From Hyphomonadaceae bacterium (GTDB taxonomy: Bacteria > Pseudomonadota > Alphaproteobacteria > Rhizobiales > Hyphomicrobiaceae), in NCBI GenBank assembly GCA_019747815.1, contig JAIEQJ010000002.1, positions 96,585 through 160,584 on the forward strand: a stretch of 64,000 nt of DNA, given 5' to 3'. Below, in pieces: positions 43,890 to 55,029 of the stretch. The notes below the pieces were generated by a model. That model worked only from the letters and a program-made list of their open reading frames with translations, did no database searches and was not told the origin of the DNA. The stretch's first letter is position 1; each line of letters opens with the position of its first letter. Made by a program: the position numbers and the translations under genes.

Positions 43890-44912
43890 TCAGGCATAGG
43901 TGCGCAACGCCAGCTCCAGCGCAGCTTCAGCTTGAGCAACGTCGAACCCGCGCTGTTGCGCAAAAACGGCACGAGCGCGCTCGAACCGGCCGAGGGCGGC
44001 ACCGCCGAGCTGCGGCACGACGGCGGCCACGGCCTCGGCATCCGCCAGAGCCCCGCTGCAAACCAGCGCCAAATCAGACCCGGCAGCGATAACCGCCTCA
44101 GCCCGCTCGCCGACGCTGCCCGAGAGGGCCTTCATGCCCAGATCGTCGCTCATCAGGAGGCCGTTGAAGCCAATCGCCCCGCGGATGACCTCGGCCGTCA
44201 CACGGGGCGACACGCTGGCCGGCCGGTCCCTGTCGATGGCCTCGAACACGACATGCGCGGTCATGGCGGCCGGCAGGTGGGCAAGACGCCTGAACGCGGC
44301 AAAATCGGTCGCATCGAGGTCGGCGCGCGCGGCCGAGATCAAGGGCACGTCCAGGTGGCTGTCCTTGGTCGCCCGCCCATGCCCTGGGATGTGCTTGATG
44401 ACCGGCAGTACGCCGCCCGCCATGTAGCCCTCGGCCACGGCCCGTCCAAGGGCGCACACCTGCTGCGGATCGGCACCGTAGGCCCGGTCGCCGATGACGG
44501 CATGGCTGCCCGCAACGGGCAGGTCGAGTACGGGTGCACAGTTGGTATTGATGCCCACAGCTCTGAGCTCGGCCGCCGTCAATCGCGCAGCAAGCCCGGC
44601 CGTGCGGCAGGCCTCACTGGCATCACCGGCATAGAGACGTCCATAGGCCGCTGCCGGCGGCAGCTCCCGCCAGTGGGGTGGCTTCAGGCGCCGCACGCGC
44701 CCGCCTTCCTGGTCGATGAGCACAAGAACGTCGTCGCCAACCGCCTCGCGTGCCGCATCCGTCAGCCGCAGCGTCTGATCCGGATCGCGCACATTGCGGG
44801 CAAAGAGGATCACGCCACAGGGCCGCGCCGCACGCAGATGCGCCGCCTCTGCCGGTGTGAGTTCCAGCCCCGAAAGGGAAGTTATGAATGCCGCCAGCAT
44901 CACCCAACGCAT
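43890..44912 (-). CDS. nagZ: Beta-N-acetylhexosaminidase NagZ
   Basis: A 340-residue cytoplasmic family-3 glycoside hydrolase that removes GlcNAc from cell-wall turnover muropeptides. The key motif KHIPGHGRATKDSHLDVPLI holds the catalytic His and the His-Asp dyad, and the nucleophile Asp lies in LMSDDLGMKALSG. No signal peptide, as expected. Several in-frame ATGs cluster at the start; I use 44912 (MRWVMLAAF). It lies between the SPOR-domain gene and scpA. Confidence 0.92.
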   Translation of the reverse strand: MRWVMLAAFITSLSGLELTPAEAAHLRAARPCGVILFARNVRDPDQTLRLTDAAREAVGDDVLVLIDQEGGRVRRLKPPHWRELPPAAAYGRLYAGDASEACRTAGLAARLTAAELRAVGINTNCAPVLDLPVAGSHAVIGDRAYGADPQQVCALGRAVAEGYMAGGVLPVIKHIPGHGRATKDSHLDVPLISAARADLDATDFAAFRRLAHLPAAMTAHVVFEAIDRDRPASVSPRVTAEVIRGAIGFNGLLMSDDLGMKALSGSVGERAEAVIAAGSDLALVCSGALADAEAVAAVVPQLGGAALGRFERARAVFAQQRGFDVAQAEAALELALRTYA

Positions 44913-45085
44913 CTCACCACTATCGAAGCCCGCCAATGCAGACTGGCGCAAGCCCTACCTTGTCCGGAACCACGGCTCAATCCCAGTCCTGAGCTTGTCA
45001 AACGCCGGGTAGAGCATGACAAACCCCGGTTGGACGGCTCACCACCAGGGTTAAGCAGAACGTGCCGACCCGGGGGACGGGGTCA

Positions 45086-46423
45086 TCAGTAGGAGTTGAC
45101 CCAGCAATTGCTGTAGCCGGCACTCTTCAGCTGGCTGCAAACGCCGTTGGCAGCATCGCGCGAGCCCGGCGGGCCGACGACGACCCGATACCAGATACCC
45201 TTCTCGCCCAGGTTGGCTTCCTGCACATCGGGCACCCTGCCGGACAAGGCTTCACCATACTTCTGCTGCAGATCCGCGAAGGCCTTGAGGGCGTCCATCC
45301 GCGTCTTCTGCGACGACAGCACGGCGACGTATCCGGCTCCCGAGCTTGCAGCCGGCGGCGGAGAAGCCTTTGGCGGCGACGCGACCTTGACGGGGGCCTG
45401 CGGCGGCGTGGCGGCCCGCCTGACGGGCGGGGCGGGAGGCTCCTCCACCTGCGGGGGGGAGGCCGAAGGCGGAGGCGGCTGCCCAATCGTCACTCGTGGT
45501 GGCTGTTGCGGTGCAGCCCTCGGCGGTGGCGGCTGCTGAGGACGCGGCCCCATGTTCTCGAGCATGATGCCTGGAACATAAGGTGGAGGCGCCGCCTGCG
45601 CAGCCGGGGTCGGCGCAACCTGAATGCCGGGGGGTGGACCGCCTCCCGGAGTGATCGGGATCGTCCGCACGCGGCGCGGCCCGCCCGGCTCGTCGCTGGC
45701 GCTCCGGTCGTCCTGCGCTTCAGGCACAGCGGCCACATTCTGCGGCGGTTGTCCGGCGTCGTCCCCAAGGCGGCCCTGCATGCGCTTGTCACTGGGGGCG
45801 AGGTTGCGGTTGTCAGGCCTGACCTTGACGTTCGGATCAGCCTTGACCAGAGGCACCCGACCGCCGTTGGGCGCGACGAAGGACTTGTACGTATACGCCA
45901 GCGCGCCTCCGACACCGACTGCACCAACCAATGCGGCAACGATGAGCATCCAGCGCCGCCCCCGGCTCGGCGCCTCGTCCTCGGCAAACTCTTCATCGTA
46001 TTCGGCGGCGTCAGGATCAGCGTAGCCTGGCTGTCCGTAGGGATCTTGATGGGGGCCTTGCTGGAACGGGGGCGGGTCCATCGGCGGATAGGGCTGCTGG
46101 GCAGCGTTGGGCATGTAGGTGCCGAGATCATAGGCGCGCGGATCCGGCTGACCCCACTGCTGCTGCTGGGCATAGGGATCATGCTGCGGCGCGCTCTGAT
46201 AGCCGCTGAAAGGCGCCGGTTGCTGCTGCTGATAGCCGTAGTTAGCTCCGGCCTCCGGCGGGAAATGATAGCCCTGCCCCTGCTGAGCGACATGCGCAGG
46301 GTCGGGATACTGGGGCGGCGACCACTGTCCGTTGGGCGGTGCCGCAAACGGATCGTCAGCGGGATGCCGTCGAGCCGGCGGGCGCGCACCCGCGGGTCCG
46401 AACGGACCGTTCGACCGAGCCAT
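45086..46423 (-). CDS. SPOR-domain membrane protein
   Basis: A 445-residue bitopic protein. Residues 1-155 are a cytoplasmic, Gln/Pro/Tyr-rich low-complexity region; a single helix lies at about 165-182 (WMLIVAALVGAVGVGGALAY); then a Pro/Ala-rich periplasmic linker (180-360) and a C-terminal SPOR domain (YVAVLSSQKTRMDALKAFADLQQKYG to WVNSY) that binds denuded glycan strands at the septum. It is probably a division or cell-wall factor like FtsN or DipM partners. It follows argS on the same strand, with 44 bases between. Confidence 0.9.
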   Translation of the reverse strand: MARSNGPFGPAGARPPARRHPADDPFAAPPNGQWSPPQYPDPAHVAQQGQGYHFPPEAGANYGYQQQQPAPFSGYQSAPQHDPYAQQQQWGQPDPRAYDLGTYMPNAAQQPYPPMDPPPFQQGPHQDPYGQPGYADPDAAEYDEEFAEDEAPSRGRRWMLIVAALVGAVGVGGALAYTYKSFVAPNGGRVPLVKADPNVKVRPDNRNLAPSDKRMQGRLGDDAGQPPQNVAAVPEAQDDRSASDEPGGPRRVRTIPITPGGGPPPGIQVAPTPAAQAAPPPYVPGIMLENMGPRPQQPPPPRAAPQQPPRVTIGQPPPPSASPPQVEEPPAPPVRRAATPPQAPVKVASPPKASPPPAASSGAGYVAVLSSQKTRMDALKAFADLQQKYGEALSGRVPDVQEANLGEKGIWYRVVVGPPGSRDAANGVCSQLKSAGYSNCWVNSY

Positions 46424-46467
46424 ACGATGTTCCCCTACGCGTTCTTATTCGTGCTCCCGAATCGACT

Positions 46468-48225
46468 TTATCGCATCTCATCGGGCGCGAGCACCCCCAG
46501 AAGCGCCAAACCCGAAGCCAACACGTGTGCGTTGGCCTCTATCAATGCCAGGCGTGCAGCGGTCAGAGTCCCGTCGTTGGGCTGAATAAAGCGCAAATGT
46601 GGCAAATCATTGCCTCTGGCCCATTGGCCATGGAAAGCCGCAGCCAAATCATAGAGATAGAAGGCCACCCGATGCGGCTCATGGGCCCTGGCGGCGCCCT
46701 CGACGAGCTCCGGAAAGGCGGCAATCCTCTTTATAAGATCAATCTCGCCGGGATCGTCCAGACAAGACAGATCCGCATTCAGCACATCCGGGGAGCCCTC
46801 TTTGAGGTGAGGGAACACCTCGCCCGCGTTGCGAAACACCGACTTGGCCCGCGCGTGCGCGTACTGCACATAAAATACCGGATTGTCCTTCGACTGCTCG
46901 AGCACCTTCGCCAGGTCGAAGTCGAGGGCTGCATCGTTCTTGCGGTAGAGCATCATGAAGCGCACGGGGTCGCGACCGACCTCGTCCACGACCTCGCGCA
47001 GCGTGACGAACGTGCCGGCACGCTTGGACATGCGCACGGGCTCGCCGGCCCGAAACAGCTTCACGAGCTGGCACACCTTGATGTCGAGATCGGCCTTGCC
47101 GTCCGAGAGGGCAGCCACCGCCGCCTTCACCCGGGTCAAATAGCCCGCGTGGTCGGCGCCAAACACGTTGATGAGGTGGAGAAAGCCCCGGCCGAGCTTG
47201 TTGTGGTGGTAGGCCATGTCGGCAGCGAAATAGGTGTAGCTGCCGTCCGACTTCATCAGCGCGCGATCGACGTCGTCGCCAAAGTCGGTCGACTTGAACA
47301 GCGTCTGCTCGCGGTCTTCCCACTCGCCGTCGTCGTGTCCCTTGGGCGGAGGCAGGCGACCCTCGTACACGAGCCCCTTGTTGCGCAGCTCCTCTATGGT
47401 GGCCTTGATCTCGTCGTGTCCCAACGTCAGCGAGCGCTCCGAGAAAAAGACATCGTGCTTCACGTTGAGTGAGGCCAGATCTTCCTTGATCTGCACCAGC
47501 ATGGCCGCGATGGCGGCATCGCGCACCAGCGGCAGCCATCGATCCTCGGGGGTGTCGAGCAGGGTGCGGCCGTAGTCCTTCGCCAGCACGGCGCCCACCG
47601 GCTTGACATAGTCGCCGGGGTAGAGGCCGGGCGGGATCTCGCCGATGTCCTCACCCAGCACTTCGCGGTAGCGCAGATAGGCAGAGCGCGCCAGGGCATC
47701 AACCTGGGCGCCGGAATCATTGATGTAATACTCCGCCGTGACGTCATAGCCCGTGAATCGCAGCAGATTGACCAACGCATCGCCGAACACGGCGCCGCGG
47801 CAGTGGCCAACGTGCATGGGCCCTGTGGGATTGGCAGACACATACTCGACGTTGATGCGCTCACCCTTGCCAAGGTCGACCCGGCCATAGGCGGCGCGCT
47901 CCTTGAGCACCGCAGCAACGACGCTCTGCCAAAACCCGGGCGCAAAGCGCATGTTGATGAAGCCCGCACCCGCCACCTCGATGCTTTGAACTTCCGGCAT
48001 TGCCTTGAGCTTCATCACCAGCTTGTCGGCAATGCCGCGCGGCTTCATCTTCGCCGTCTTGGCAAGCACCAGCGCGGCGTTGCTGGCGAGGTCACCGTGC
48101 GCGGCATCGCGCGGCGGGGAGACCTCCACATTGGTGAAGTCGAGCCCCGGCGGCAGCGCGCCGTCGCTCTGCAAGGCCTGCAGAGCCGCGATGATCCGGG
48201 CGTGCACCAGCGCATGGACGTTCAT
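46468..48225 (-). CDS. argS: Arginine--tRNA ligase
   Basis: A 585-residue class I synthetase of normal length. An N-terminal tRNA D-loop-binding domain (1-100) precedes the HIGH motif HVGH in [22 protein letters not shown] and the KMSKS equivalent MSKR in [12 protein letters not shown]; the DALR anticodon-binding domain is at the C-terminus. It lies between dgt and the SPOR gene in the conserved block. Unlike serS and valS in this window, no insertion is seen in it. Confidence 0.96.
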   Translation of the reverse strand: MNVHALVHARIIAALQALQSDGALPPGLDFTNVEVSPPRDAAHGDLASNAALVLAKTAKMKPRGIADKLVMKLKAMPEVQSIEVAGAGFINMRFAPGFWQSVVAAVLKERAAYGRVDLGKGERINVEYVSANPTGPMHVGHCRGAVFGDALVNLLRFTGYDVTAEYYINDSGAQVDALARSAYLRYREVLGEDIGEIPPGLYPGDYVKPVGAVLAKDYGRTLLDTPEDRWLPLVRDAAIAAMLVQIKEDLASLNVKHDVFFSERSLTLGHDEIKATIEELRNKGLVYEGRLPPPKGHDDGEWEDREQTLFKSTDFGDDVDRALMKSDGSYTYFAADMAYHHNKLGRGFLHLINVFGADHAGYLTRVKAAVAALSDGKADLDIKVCQLVKLFRAGEPVRMSKRAGTFVTLREVVDEVGRDPVRFMMLYRKNDAALDFDLAKVLEQSKDNPVFYVQYAHARAKSVFRNAGEVFPHLKEGSPDVLNADLSCLDDPGEIDLIKRIAAFPELVEGAARAHEPHRVAFYLYDLAAAFHGQWARGNDLPHLRFIQPNDGTLTAARLALIEANAHVLASGLALLGVLAPDEMR

Positions 48226-48260
48226 TGGCGATCCAAAAGGATAGGGTTTACCCCCGCGGG

Positions 48261-49493
48261 CTAACGCAATTCCGGGGTAGCGTCAAACAGCCGGCGATGC
48301 TCGTTGAGCGCAAAACGGTCGGTCATCCCGGCCACGAAATCCGACACAATCCTCGCGCGGGCGGCTTCATTCACCGCGCCCTCCGCTGCGGCGCGCCATG
48401 AGCCCGGCATCTCGGCCTCCTCCGCCAGATAGCGCTCGAAGAGGTTGCGCACGACCGTCTCGGCACCCTCCACCACCCGCATGACCCGGGGATGCCGATA
48501 GACGTTGGCGAACAAATAGCCCTGCAGCCCTTCGATTTCGGCGCGGCGATCGCTGGATGCGGCAACCACAGGCCGACCCGCCCCGCGCACGCCTTGCAGG
48601 CTCTGCTCGCTGAGGGCGGCCAGCCGGCTGCGGGATTCCCGCACCACATCGTCGATCATAGCCGTGATGATGCGGCGATTGACCTCGTAGATGGTGCGCT
48701 GCTTGTCCACCGAACCGCGCGGTGCTTCGCGCACGAACTTGCCCGCAAGCGGCACCTCGAGGAGATCGTCCAAGCTGATAAGCCCCGCCCGCAAGCCATC
48801 GTCGAGATCATGGCTGTTGTAGGCGACATCATCGGCAATGGCCGCAACTTGCGCTTCGGCAGGTGCGTACAGGTCCAAATGCAGCCGGCCGGCCGTCACG
48901 CCGGCCTGCTCGATCGCCTGGCGCAACACCGCTCCGTCGCTCTGCGCTACCGGCCCATTGTGCTTGGCCAGACCCTCCAAGGCTTCGAATGTCAGGTTCA
49001 AGCCGTCGAAGGCGGCATACTTGCGCTCCAGCCGCGTCACCACCTTGAAGCTCTGCGCGTTATGATCAAAGCCGCCGTAGCCATTCATGACCTGGGCCAA
49101 GGCGCGCTCGCCGGCATGGCCGAAGGGCGGGTGGCCGAGATCGTGCGCCAGCGCCAGCGCCTCGGCCAGGTCCTCATCGAGCGCCAGCATGCGGGCGATG
49201 GCGCGGGCGATCTGCGCCACCTCCAGGCTGTGCGTGAGGCGCGTGCGGTAGTGATCGCCCTCGTGGAAAACGAACACCTGCGTCTTGTAGGTCAGCCGCC
49301 GGAATGCGGTCGCATGGACAATGCGGTCGCGATCGCGCTGGAACGGCGTGCGCATGGGGCAACCGGGCTCGGCGTGGACCCGGCCAGCGCTGTCCTGGGC
49401 CCGGGTTGCGTAGGGTGCCAGCGCACGCATAGGAGCCCCGCTTGCGGCGGGGACCCGGCCATGCTCGTCGTGTTTGACGGTACCGTGTGCCAT
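48261..49493 (-). CDS. dgt: Deoxyguanosinetriphosphate triphosphohydrolase-like protein
   Basis: A 410-residue HD-domain dNTPase that removes triphosphate from deoxynucleotides. The metal ligands lie in [18 protein letters not shown] and [17 protein letters not shown], with the later Asp in [15 protein letters not shown]. The alphaproteobacterial type-2 form is shorter than E. coli Dgt and may prefer several dNTPs. The ATG at 49493 has AAGGA six bases upstream; another at 49520 is less well placed. It is divergent from erpA. Confidence 0.92.
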   Translation of the reverse strand: MAHGTVKHDEHGRVPAASGAPMRALAPYATRAQDSAGRVHAEPGCPMRTPFQRDRDRIVHATAFRRLTYKTQVFVFHEGDHYRTRLTHSLEVAQIARAIARMLALDEDLAEALALAHDLGHPPFGHAGERALAQVMNGYGGFDHNAQSFKVVTRLERKYAAFDGLNLTFEALEGLAKHNGPVAQSDGAVLRQAIEQAGVTAGRLHLDLYAPAEAQVAAIADDVAYNSHDLDDGLRAGLISLDDLLEVPLAGKFVREAPRGSVDKQRTIYEVNRRIITAMIDDVVRESRSRLAALSEQSLQGVRGAGRPVVAASSDRRAEIEGLQGYLFANVYRHPRVMRVVEGAETVVRNLFERYLAEEAEMPGSWRAAAEGAVNEAARARIVSDFVAGMTDRFALNEHRRLFDATPELR

Positions 49494-49652
49494 CCCGGAT
49501 CCTTGGCCGGATGCCTGCACCGACCCCTTGCGCGACCTTGGCGTTTGACTTAATGGCGGGCGACCCTATCTTTTCAGCGTAGGAATCGGGTGTCGGAGTT
49601 TACTCCCTGCCCGCCGGCTGCGATAGAATGGCTGCCCAGAGGCTGCCGGGAC

Positions 49653-49985
49653 ATGAGCGAAAGAGCCGTCATAGTTACCGATCGTGCTGCCCGCCGCATC
49701 GCGGAGATCGTGGCAGGCGAACCCACAACCCCGCTGCTGCGCGTCAGCGTCGAAGGCGGCGGCTGCTCGGGCTTCCAGTACAAATTCGACCTCGTCGGCG
49801 CGCCCGAGGCGGATGACCTCGTCATCGAGAAGGCCGGGGCGCGGGTGCTGGTGGACCCGGTGTCCCTGGGTTTCCTGGCCGGCTCCGAAATCGACTTTGT
49901 GGACGACCTGATCGGTTCCTCGTTCAAAATCCACAATCCGCACGCCACCGCGTCCTGCGGCTGCGGGACCAGCTTTTCGATCTAA
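49653..49985 (+). CDS. erpA: Iron-sulfur cluster insertion protein ErpA
   Basis: A 110-residue A-type carrier. The three cluster-binding cysteines are in VEGGGCSGFQYKFDL and the C-terminal ASCGCGTSFSI, as the family requires. It delivers 4Fe-4S or 2Fe-2S clusters to target enzymes; several clients (the two IlvD-family dehydratases, EpmB, the Rieske oxygenase) are encoded in this window. The ATG at 49653 matches the family start. It is followed 53 bases later by xthA. Confidence 0.93.
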   Translation: MSERAVIVTDRAARRIAEIVAGEPTTPLLRVSVEGGGCSGFQYKFDLVGAPEADDLVIEKAGARVLVDPVSLGFLAGSEIDFVDDLIGSSFKIHNPHATASCGCGTSFSI

Positions 49986-50038
49986 GCACACGCACATTAC
50001 GCTTGCGTCGACGCCGGCAGGCGGCGCAATAAGCGCCG

Positions 50039-50827
50039 ATGAAAATCGCAACCTGGAATATCAACGGCGTCAAGGCGCGGCTCGAGGGCGCCGTCACGTG
50101 GCTGCGGGAGACTAGTCCGGACGTGGCCTGCTTCCAGGAGATCAAGTCGGTCGACGAGGCTTTCCCGGCCGAAGCCTTCGAGGAACTCGGCTACAACGTC
50201 GCCGTACACGGGCAAAAGGGTTTCAATGGGGTTGCCATACTCGCCAAGCGGCCCTTCGATGAGGTCACGGTACGCGGCTTGCCGGGCGACGCGAACGACA
50301 GTCACGCCCGCTACATCGAGGTGATCGTAGCGCGCCCCGGTGGGGTCGTGAGGGTCGGAAACCTCTATCTGCCCAACGGCAATCCCGTCGGCACCGACAA
50401 GTTCAGCTACAAGCTCGCGTGGATGCAGCGCTTGCGGAAGCGAGCGGTCGATCTGCTCAAGCTTGAAGAGCCCTTCGTGCTGGTTGGCGACTACAATGTC
50501 ATTCCCGAGCCGATCGATGCCAAGAACCCGCAAGCCTGGACCCAGGACGCGCTGTTCCAGCCCGAGACGCGCGCCGCCTATCGGTCTCTGCTCAATCTCG
50601 GCCTGACGGACACCGTGCGCGCCTGCTATCCGGGCCCAGGCCTCTATACCTTCTGGGACTACCAGGCTGGCGCCTGGCAGAAGGATCACGGCATCCGCAT
50701 CGATCACATCCTGGCGTCACCGCAGGCCGCCGACCGTCTCGTTGCCGCCGGCGTCGACAAGTTCACACGCGGCTGGGAGAAACCCTCCGATCATGTACCG
50801 GTGTGGATCGAGCTGGCTGACGATTGA
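50039..50827 (+). CDS. xthA: Exodeoxyribonuclease III
   Basis: A 262-residue AP endonuclease/3'-exonuclease of the Xth family. Visible catalytic motifs are ATWNINGVKARL, CFQEIKS (metal-binding Glu), VLVGDYNVIPEPID and SDHVPVWIEL with the final catalytic Asp-His. It repairs abasic sites and blocked 3' ends. Placement after erpA is common in Rhizobiales. It converges on the Sel1-repeat gene, with 15 bases between. Confidence 0.94.
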   Translation: MKIATWNINGVKARLEGAVTWLRETSPDVACFQEIKSVDEAFPAEAFEELGYNVAVHGQKGFNGVAILAKRPFDEVTVRGLPGDANDSHARYIEVIVARPGGVVRVGNLYLPNGNPVGTDKFSYKLAWMQRLRKRAVDLLKLEEPFVLVGDYNVIPEPIDAKNPQAWTQDALFQPETRAAYRSLLNLGLTDTVRACYPGPGLYTFWDYQAGAWQKDHGIRIDHILASPQAADRLVAAGVDKFTRGWEKPSDHVPVWIELADD

Positions 50828-50842
50828 GACTTTGGCCGCAGT

Positions 50843-51874
50843 CTACTTGGTGGCGCCGGTGGACGGGGACGGGCCTCCCGCAGCACGGTAGCCCAGTGAC
50901 AGGATACTGCCTTGCACGACCTCGCTACCCTGCTGGGCCGGGATCGCCGGCCGCGCCGCCACGACGCCCGCAACCGGTCCACCCCTGCGGATGGCCACGG
51001 CTTCGCCATTGGAGCATTGCCGCTCCGGCTGCAGCTCCCGGCCTCCAAGGCCACCACGATCCGCAGGCTCCGCGGCGGGCCGCGCGAAGATTCTCCGCCA
51101 GCGCGCCATGATGCCGTTCGCCTCCTGCCGCGTGCCGCTCGTCGCCCCGCAGTAGATGCTGTGATAGGTTTCCTCGATCCAGATGCGATCATGCGGGGGC
51201 GCAGCCTCGACCGCCATCGTGATGAGCGCCAGGGCGCGACGCTCGTCGGACTTCACATAGCGTCCCTTCCAGAACAGCTCGGCCAATAGCGCCTGCGCGG
51301 AGGGATAGCTCTGCTCGCTGAGCGCAGACAGGTAGTGCAGCCCCCGCCGCACGTCATCGCCTCCGCCCTCTCCGCTCAGGTACAGCTTGGCAAGCTCGAA
51401 TTGCGCTTCCTTGTCGCCGAAGAAAATCGCTGCGTGGTGCAAATAGCTTGCCGCGCGCCGCGGATTGGCAGGCACGTCGATGTCCTTGAGGCCGTGCCTC
51501 ACATAGCCCGCGAGCGCAATGAGCGCCTTGGCGACGAAGGGCGCGCGCTGATGATCGTCCGGGTCGATATCCGCGTTCTCATCGGCAAGCTTGCGGAAGA
51601 GTACGAACGCCTTAGGGTGATCGATGTGGGGGCTGGCGCTGTCGGCGTGGATGCGCGCCATGTAGAACTCGGCAAAGAACCGCGTCGTGTCGCTGCCCTC
51701 GGCGGCGGCAGCTTTGAGGGCCGGCAGCGCTGCACCGAAGGAGCCCGCCTTGTAGGCCACCAAACCCCGCTCAAGCGCCGCCTGGCCCGACTGATCCTGC
51801 GCTGGTTGCGACGCCGACGCGCCCCCCGCGCAGATCATCAGCGCCAATGCCAGTGCCCCGCTAGATATCCGCAT
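50843..51874 (-). CDS. Secreted Sel1-repeat protein
   Basis: A 343-residue protein with a signal peptide (first 22 residues, ICAGGASAS). The mature part consists of Sel1/TPR-like helix pairs from about residue 30 to 240, for example [31 protein letters not shown], then a basic and Pro-rich tail. Sel1 proteins act as scaffolds; the partner is unknown. Its start overlaps the 3' end of ilvD by 14 bases, so the two are co-transcribed. The ATG at 51874 begins the signal peptide and has GGAAG nine bases upstream. Confidence 0.8.
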   Translation of the reverse strand: MRISSGALALALMICAGGASASQPAQDQSGQAALERGLVAYKAGSFGAALPALKAAAAEGSDTTRFFAEFYMARIHADSASPHIDHPKAFVLFRKLADENADIDPDDHQRAPFVAKALIALAGYVRHGLKDIDVPANPRRAASYLHHAAIFFGDKEAQFELAKLYLSGEGGGDDVRRGLHYLSALSEQSYPSAQALLAELFWKGRYVKSDERRALALITMAVEAAPPHDRIWIEETYHSIYCGATSGTRQEANGIMARWRRIFARPAAEPADRGGLGGRELQPERQCSNGEAVAIRRGGPVAGVVAARPAIPAQQGSEVVQGSILSLGYRAAGGPSPSTGATK

Positions 51875-53585
51875 AGCAGACAACTTCCGCCTTTCCGCCA
51901 GCATGAGTGACCGCCCCCTTGCGTGCCGAGCCGACTTGGTCCGCATACTTCCGCAACACGCCGCTCTGATAAGCATTCGGCGGCGCCTTCCAGGTCTTGC
52001 GCCGCTCGGCAAGCTCCGCCTCGCTCACCTCCAGATCAAGCCGCCCCTCGACGGCATCGATCGCGATCATGTCACCGTTGCGCACCAGCGCGATCGGTCC
52101 GCCGACCGCCGCTTCCGGTCCGACATGGCCGATACAGAAGCCCCGTGTTGCGCCCGAGAAGCGGCCGTCGGTGATGAGCGCCACCTTGTCGCCTGCGCCC
52201 TGGCCATAGAGCGCCGCCGTTGTCGACAGCATCTCGCGCATGCCGGGACCGCCCTTGGGACCCTCGTAACGGATGATCAGAATGTCGCCGTCCTCGTAGG
52301 CGCGGTTCTCGACCGCCTGGAAGCAGTCCTCCTCGCAGTCGAACACCCGCGCGGGGCCGCGAAACTGCAGCTTCTGCATGCCGGCCACCTTCACGATGGC
52401 GCCATCGGGCGCCAGCGAACCCTGCAGCCCTACGACGCCGCCCGTTGGGGAAATGGCCTTCGAGACCGGATAAACGACCTTCTGGTCGGCATTGAACCGC
52501 ACGCTCTCGAGATTCTGCTTGATGGTCTTGCCGGTGACCGTCAGGCAGTCCTCGTGCAAGTAGCCGCCATCGAGCAGGGCACGCAGGATCTGGGGCACGC
52601 CGCCGATATCAAACACGTCCTTGGCGACGTACTTCCCGCCGGGCTTGAGGTCGGCGATATAGGGCGTCTTCTTGAAGATGGCAGCGACGTCCATCAGGTC
52701 GAAATCGATGCCGCACTCGTGCGCCATGGCGGGCAGGTGCAAGGCGCCGTTGGTCGAGCCGCCGGTGGCCGCAATGATCGTGGCCGCGTTCTCGAACGCC
52801 TTCCTGGTCGCGATGTCGCGCGGACGGATGCCGTCCGCCAGCAGCCGCATGACCGCCCTGCCGCTTGCCGCGGCATATTGATCGCGGCTCTCGTAGGGGG
52901 CGGGCGCACCGGCGGAAGCCGGCAGGGCCAGCCCGATCGCTTCCGAGACCATGGCCATGGTGTTGGCCGTGAACTGGCCGCCGCAGGCGCCGGCGCCAGG
53001 ACAGGCAACACATTCGAGCTCGTGCAGCTCTTCATCCGACATCTTGCCGGCGGAATGCTGGCCAACGCCCTCGAACACGTCGACGACAGTGACGTCCTTG
53101 CCCTTGAATTTTCCGGGCAGAATCGAGCCGCCGTACATGAACACCGCAGGCACGTTGAGGCGCAGCATCGCCATCATCACGCCCGGCAGAGATTTGTCGC
53201 AGCCCGCCAGCCCCACCATCGCATCGTAGCAATGGCCCCGCATGGTGAGCTCGATCGAATCTGCAATGACCTCACGCGAGACCAGCGACGACTTCATGCC
53301 CTGGTGCCCCATGGCAATGCCGTCCGTCACCGTGATGGTGCAGAATTCGCGCGGGGTGCCGCCCGCCTCGTCGACCCCCTTCTTGGCCGACTGCGCTTGG
53401 CGCATCAGCGCGATATTGCAAGGGGCGGCCTCGTTCCAGCACGACACGACGCCAACGAACGGCCGGTGGATCTGCTCCTCCGTGAGCCCCATGGCATAGT
53501 AGTAGGAACGATGCGGCGCGCGCGACGGACCTTCCGTTACGTGGCGGCTCGGCAACTTCGATTTGTCAAACGTCTTGGCATCCAT
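51861..53585 (-). CDS. ilvD: Dihydroxy-acid dehydratase
   Basis: A 574-residue Fe-S enzyme of the valine/isoleucine pathway, turning 2,3-dihydroxyisovalerate and 2,3-dihydroxy-3-methylvalerate into the 2-oxo acids. Cluster-ligand Cys residues are seen in [11 protein letters not shown] and in [16 protein letters not shown]; the latter is the signature of true IlvD proteins and is absent from the paralogue at 1653-3368. The ATG at 53585 matches the family start ([19 protein letters not shown]). The 3' end overlaps the Sel1 gene. No leader peptide with branched-chain codons was found upstream. Confidence 0.94.
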   Translation of the reverse strand: MDAKTFDKSKLPSRHVTEGPSRAPHRSYYYAMGLTEEQIHRPFVGVVSCWNEAAPCNIALMRQAQSAKKGVDEAGGTPREFCTITVTDGIAMGHQGMKSSLVSREVIADSIELTMRGHCYDAMVGLAGCDKSLPGVMMAMLRLNVPAVFMYGGSILPGKFKGKDVTVVDVFEGVGQHSAGKMSDEELHELECVACPGAGACGGQFTANTMAMVSEAIGLALPASAGAPAPYESRDQYAAASGRAVMRLLADGIRPRDIATRKAFENAATIIAATGGSTNGALHLPAMAHECGIDFDLMDVAAIFKKTPYIADLKPGGKYVAKDVFDIGGVPQILRALLDGGYLHEDCLTVTGKTIKQNLESVRFNADQKVVYPVSKAISPTGGVVGLQGSLAPDGAIVKVAGMQKLQFRGPARVFDCEEDCFQAVENRAYEDGDILIIRYEGPKGGPGMREMLSTTAALYGQGAGDKVALITDGRFSGATRGFCIGHVGPEAAVGGPIALVRNGDMIAIDAVEGRLDLEVSEAELAERRKTWKAPPNAYQSGVLRKYADQVGSARKGAVTHAGGKAEVVCYADI

Positions 53586-53916
53586 GAGCTTAATCCCGCG
53601 GTCTCGTCTCAAGCCACACTCCGCCGATCTGAACCGGCGAACGGCAGACACGAAACAGGCGTCCAAGCCAACCCCTTGAGAGGAGCCGAATCTATGAAGG
53701 ATCGTTGCGTGCCGCCGGCACGCTATACCCCGGCAAGTGCGATCCGATAAGCTGTTGTGTCGACCGTTTGTGGCTCAACGGTGGCACGGTGGTTGCCGTC
53801 TGGCCACACGTGGTAAACAACAGATATACGATCTTCATCTTTCGGGCGCTACCGGTAGCCGTGCTACATTTGGCGTGCTGCTTAGTATGCGGTTGCTCCC
53901 ATCCCAGGGTTGCTCC
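53586..53916. other. 331-base intergenic region between ilvD and the DUF898 gene
   Basis: This is the shared upstream region of two divergent genes. It holds a perfect 7-bp hairpin (GCGTGCC-GCC-GGCACGC, 53707-53723) and, overlapping it on the plus strand, an 18-codon ORF (53695-53751) preceded by GAGAGGAG. An AT-rich patch near 53815-53840 may contain the DUF898 promoter, but no convincing -35/-10 pair was found. Confidence 0.5.
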
Positions 53917-55029
53917 ATGTCGCTGGCTGATTCGCTCGCTGCTGCACCGCCTGCCGCTGCCAGCCGCATCACCTGGGTCCATCCACCCGGGGGCTTCTTG
54001 GGCCTCAGCCTGCTGAACGGCCTGCTGCGCATCCTCACGCTCGGGGTCTACCATTTCTGGGGCAAGACCGAGGTGCGCCAGCGCATCTGGTCGGCCGTGC
54101 GCGTCGATGGCGAGCCGCTGGAATACCGCGGCACGGGCAGCGAGCTGTTCCGTGGTTTTCTCATCGTATTCTTTCTGGTTCTGCTGCCCCTTGGCCTTAT
54201 CACGCTGGTTGCGCCGCTGCTTTGGGGTGCAAGGCCGGTTGGCCGCGGCGCCATTGAATCGCTGATCTGGATTGTCTTGTTCTCGTTGTGGGGGGTCGGC
54301 ATTCACCGCGCCCGCCGCTATCGGCTGTCGCGCACGCGCTGGCGCGGCATTCGTGCCGGTCTTTCAGGCTCGTCCGCACCGTTCGCCTGGACCTATCTGT
54401 GGACCACCCTACTCATCCCCCTCACGCTCGGCTGGATCCTGCCCTGGCGCGCCGCGCGGCTGCATCAGGCGCTCTTCAACGAGACCCATTTCGGCGACAA
54501 GGCCTTTGTCTTCACCGGCCGCGCCGGGCCCCTCTACAAGCGGTTCTGGCTGGTGTGGGTGAGCGCCATCGTCCTGTTCGTGGTCGTATCGACGGCCGTC
54601 GCCGGGGTTGTGGGCATGTCCTACACCGGCAGGACCGCTGGCCCTCCCGCCAACCCCTTCACATGGGACAAGATCGCCGCCATCGTCGCCATCGTGTTTG
54701 CCGCGCTGCTGATCTTCGCGATGATCCGTGCCTGGTACAGCAGCCGCATGTTCAACTACTTCGCATCGGAAACGACCTATCAGGGTTGCCGCTTTCATCT
54801 CGCCACCACCGTGCCGAGCCTCGTGTGGCTGGTCGCCAGCAACTATCTCATTCGCACGTTGTCGCTCACCCTTCTCTCGCCCATCGCCGAGGCGCGCGCG
54901 ACGCGTTACATCATCGACCGGCTCTCGCTCGAAGGTCCGGTCGAATGGCAGGCGATAGGCCAGAACCCGGACGCCTTGCTGACCCGCGGCGAAGGGCTAG
55001 CGGAGGCCTTCAATGTCGATGCCTTCTGA
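53917..55029 (+). CDS. DUF898 (YjgN-like) multi-pass membrane protein
   Basis: A 370-residue protein with two related halves, each carrying a TLGxYHFWGKTEVRQRIWS-type or FNETHFGDKAFVFTG-type segment followed by hydrophobic helices (six to eight overall), the pattern of DUF898/YjgN. The family has no known biochemical activity and is often paired with an M48 protease gene, as here. Its last 17 bases overlap the protease start, which implies translational coupling. The ATG at 53917 begins the conserved region; earlier in-frame starts give a lead unlike the family. Confidence 0.8.
   Translation: MSLADSLAAAPPAAASRITWVHPPGGFLGLSLLNGLLRILTLGVYHFWGKTEVRQRIWSAVRVDGEPLEYRGTGSELFRGFLIVFFLVLLPLGLITLVAPLLWGARPVGRGAIESLIWIVLFSLWGVGIHRARRYRLSRTRWRGIRAGLSGSSAPFAWTYLWTTLLIPLTLGWILPWRAARLHQALFNETHFGDKAFVFTGRAGPLYKRFWLVWVSAIVLFVVVSTAVAGVVGMSYTGRTAGPPANPFTWDKIAAIVAIVFAALLIFAMIRAWYSSRMFNYFASETTYQGCRFHLATTVPSLVWLVASNYLIRTLSLTLLSPIAEARATRYIIDRLSLEGPVEWQAIGQNPDALLTRGEGLAEAFNVDAF

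Noticed and set aside
51903..53750. 615-codon plus-strand ORF covering ilvD
   Set aside because: Antisense shadow of ilvD; only its last 18 codons lie outside the gene and are treated separately.
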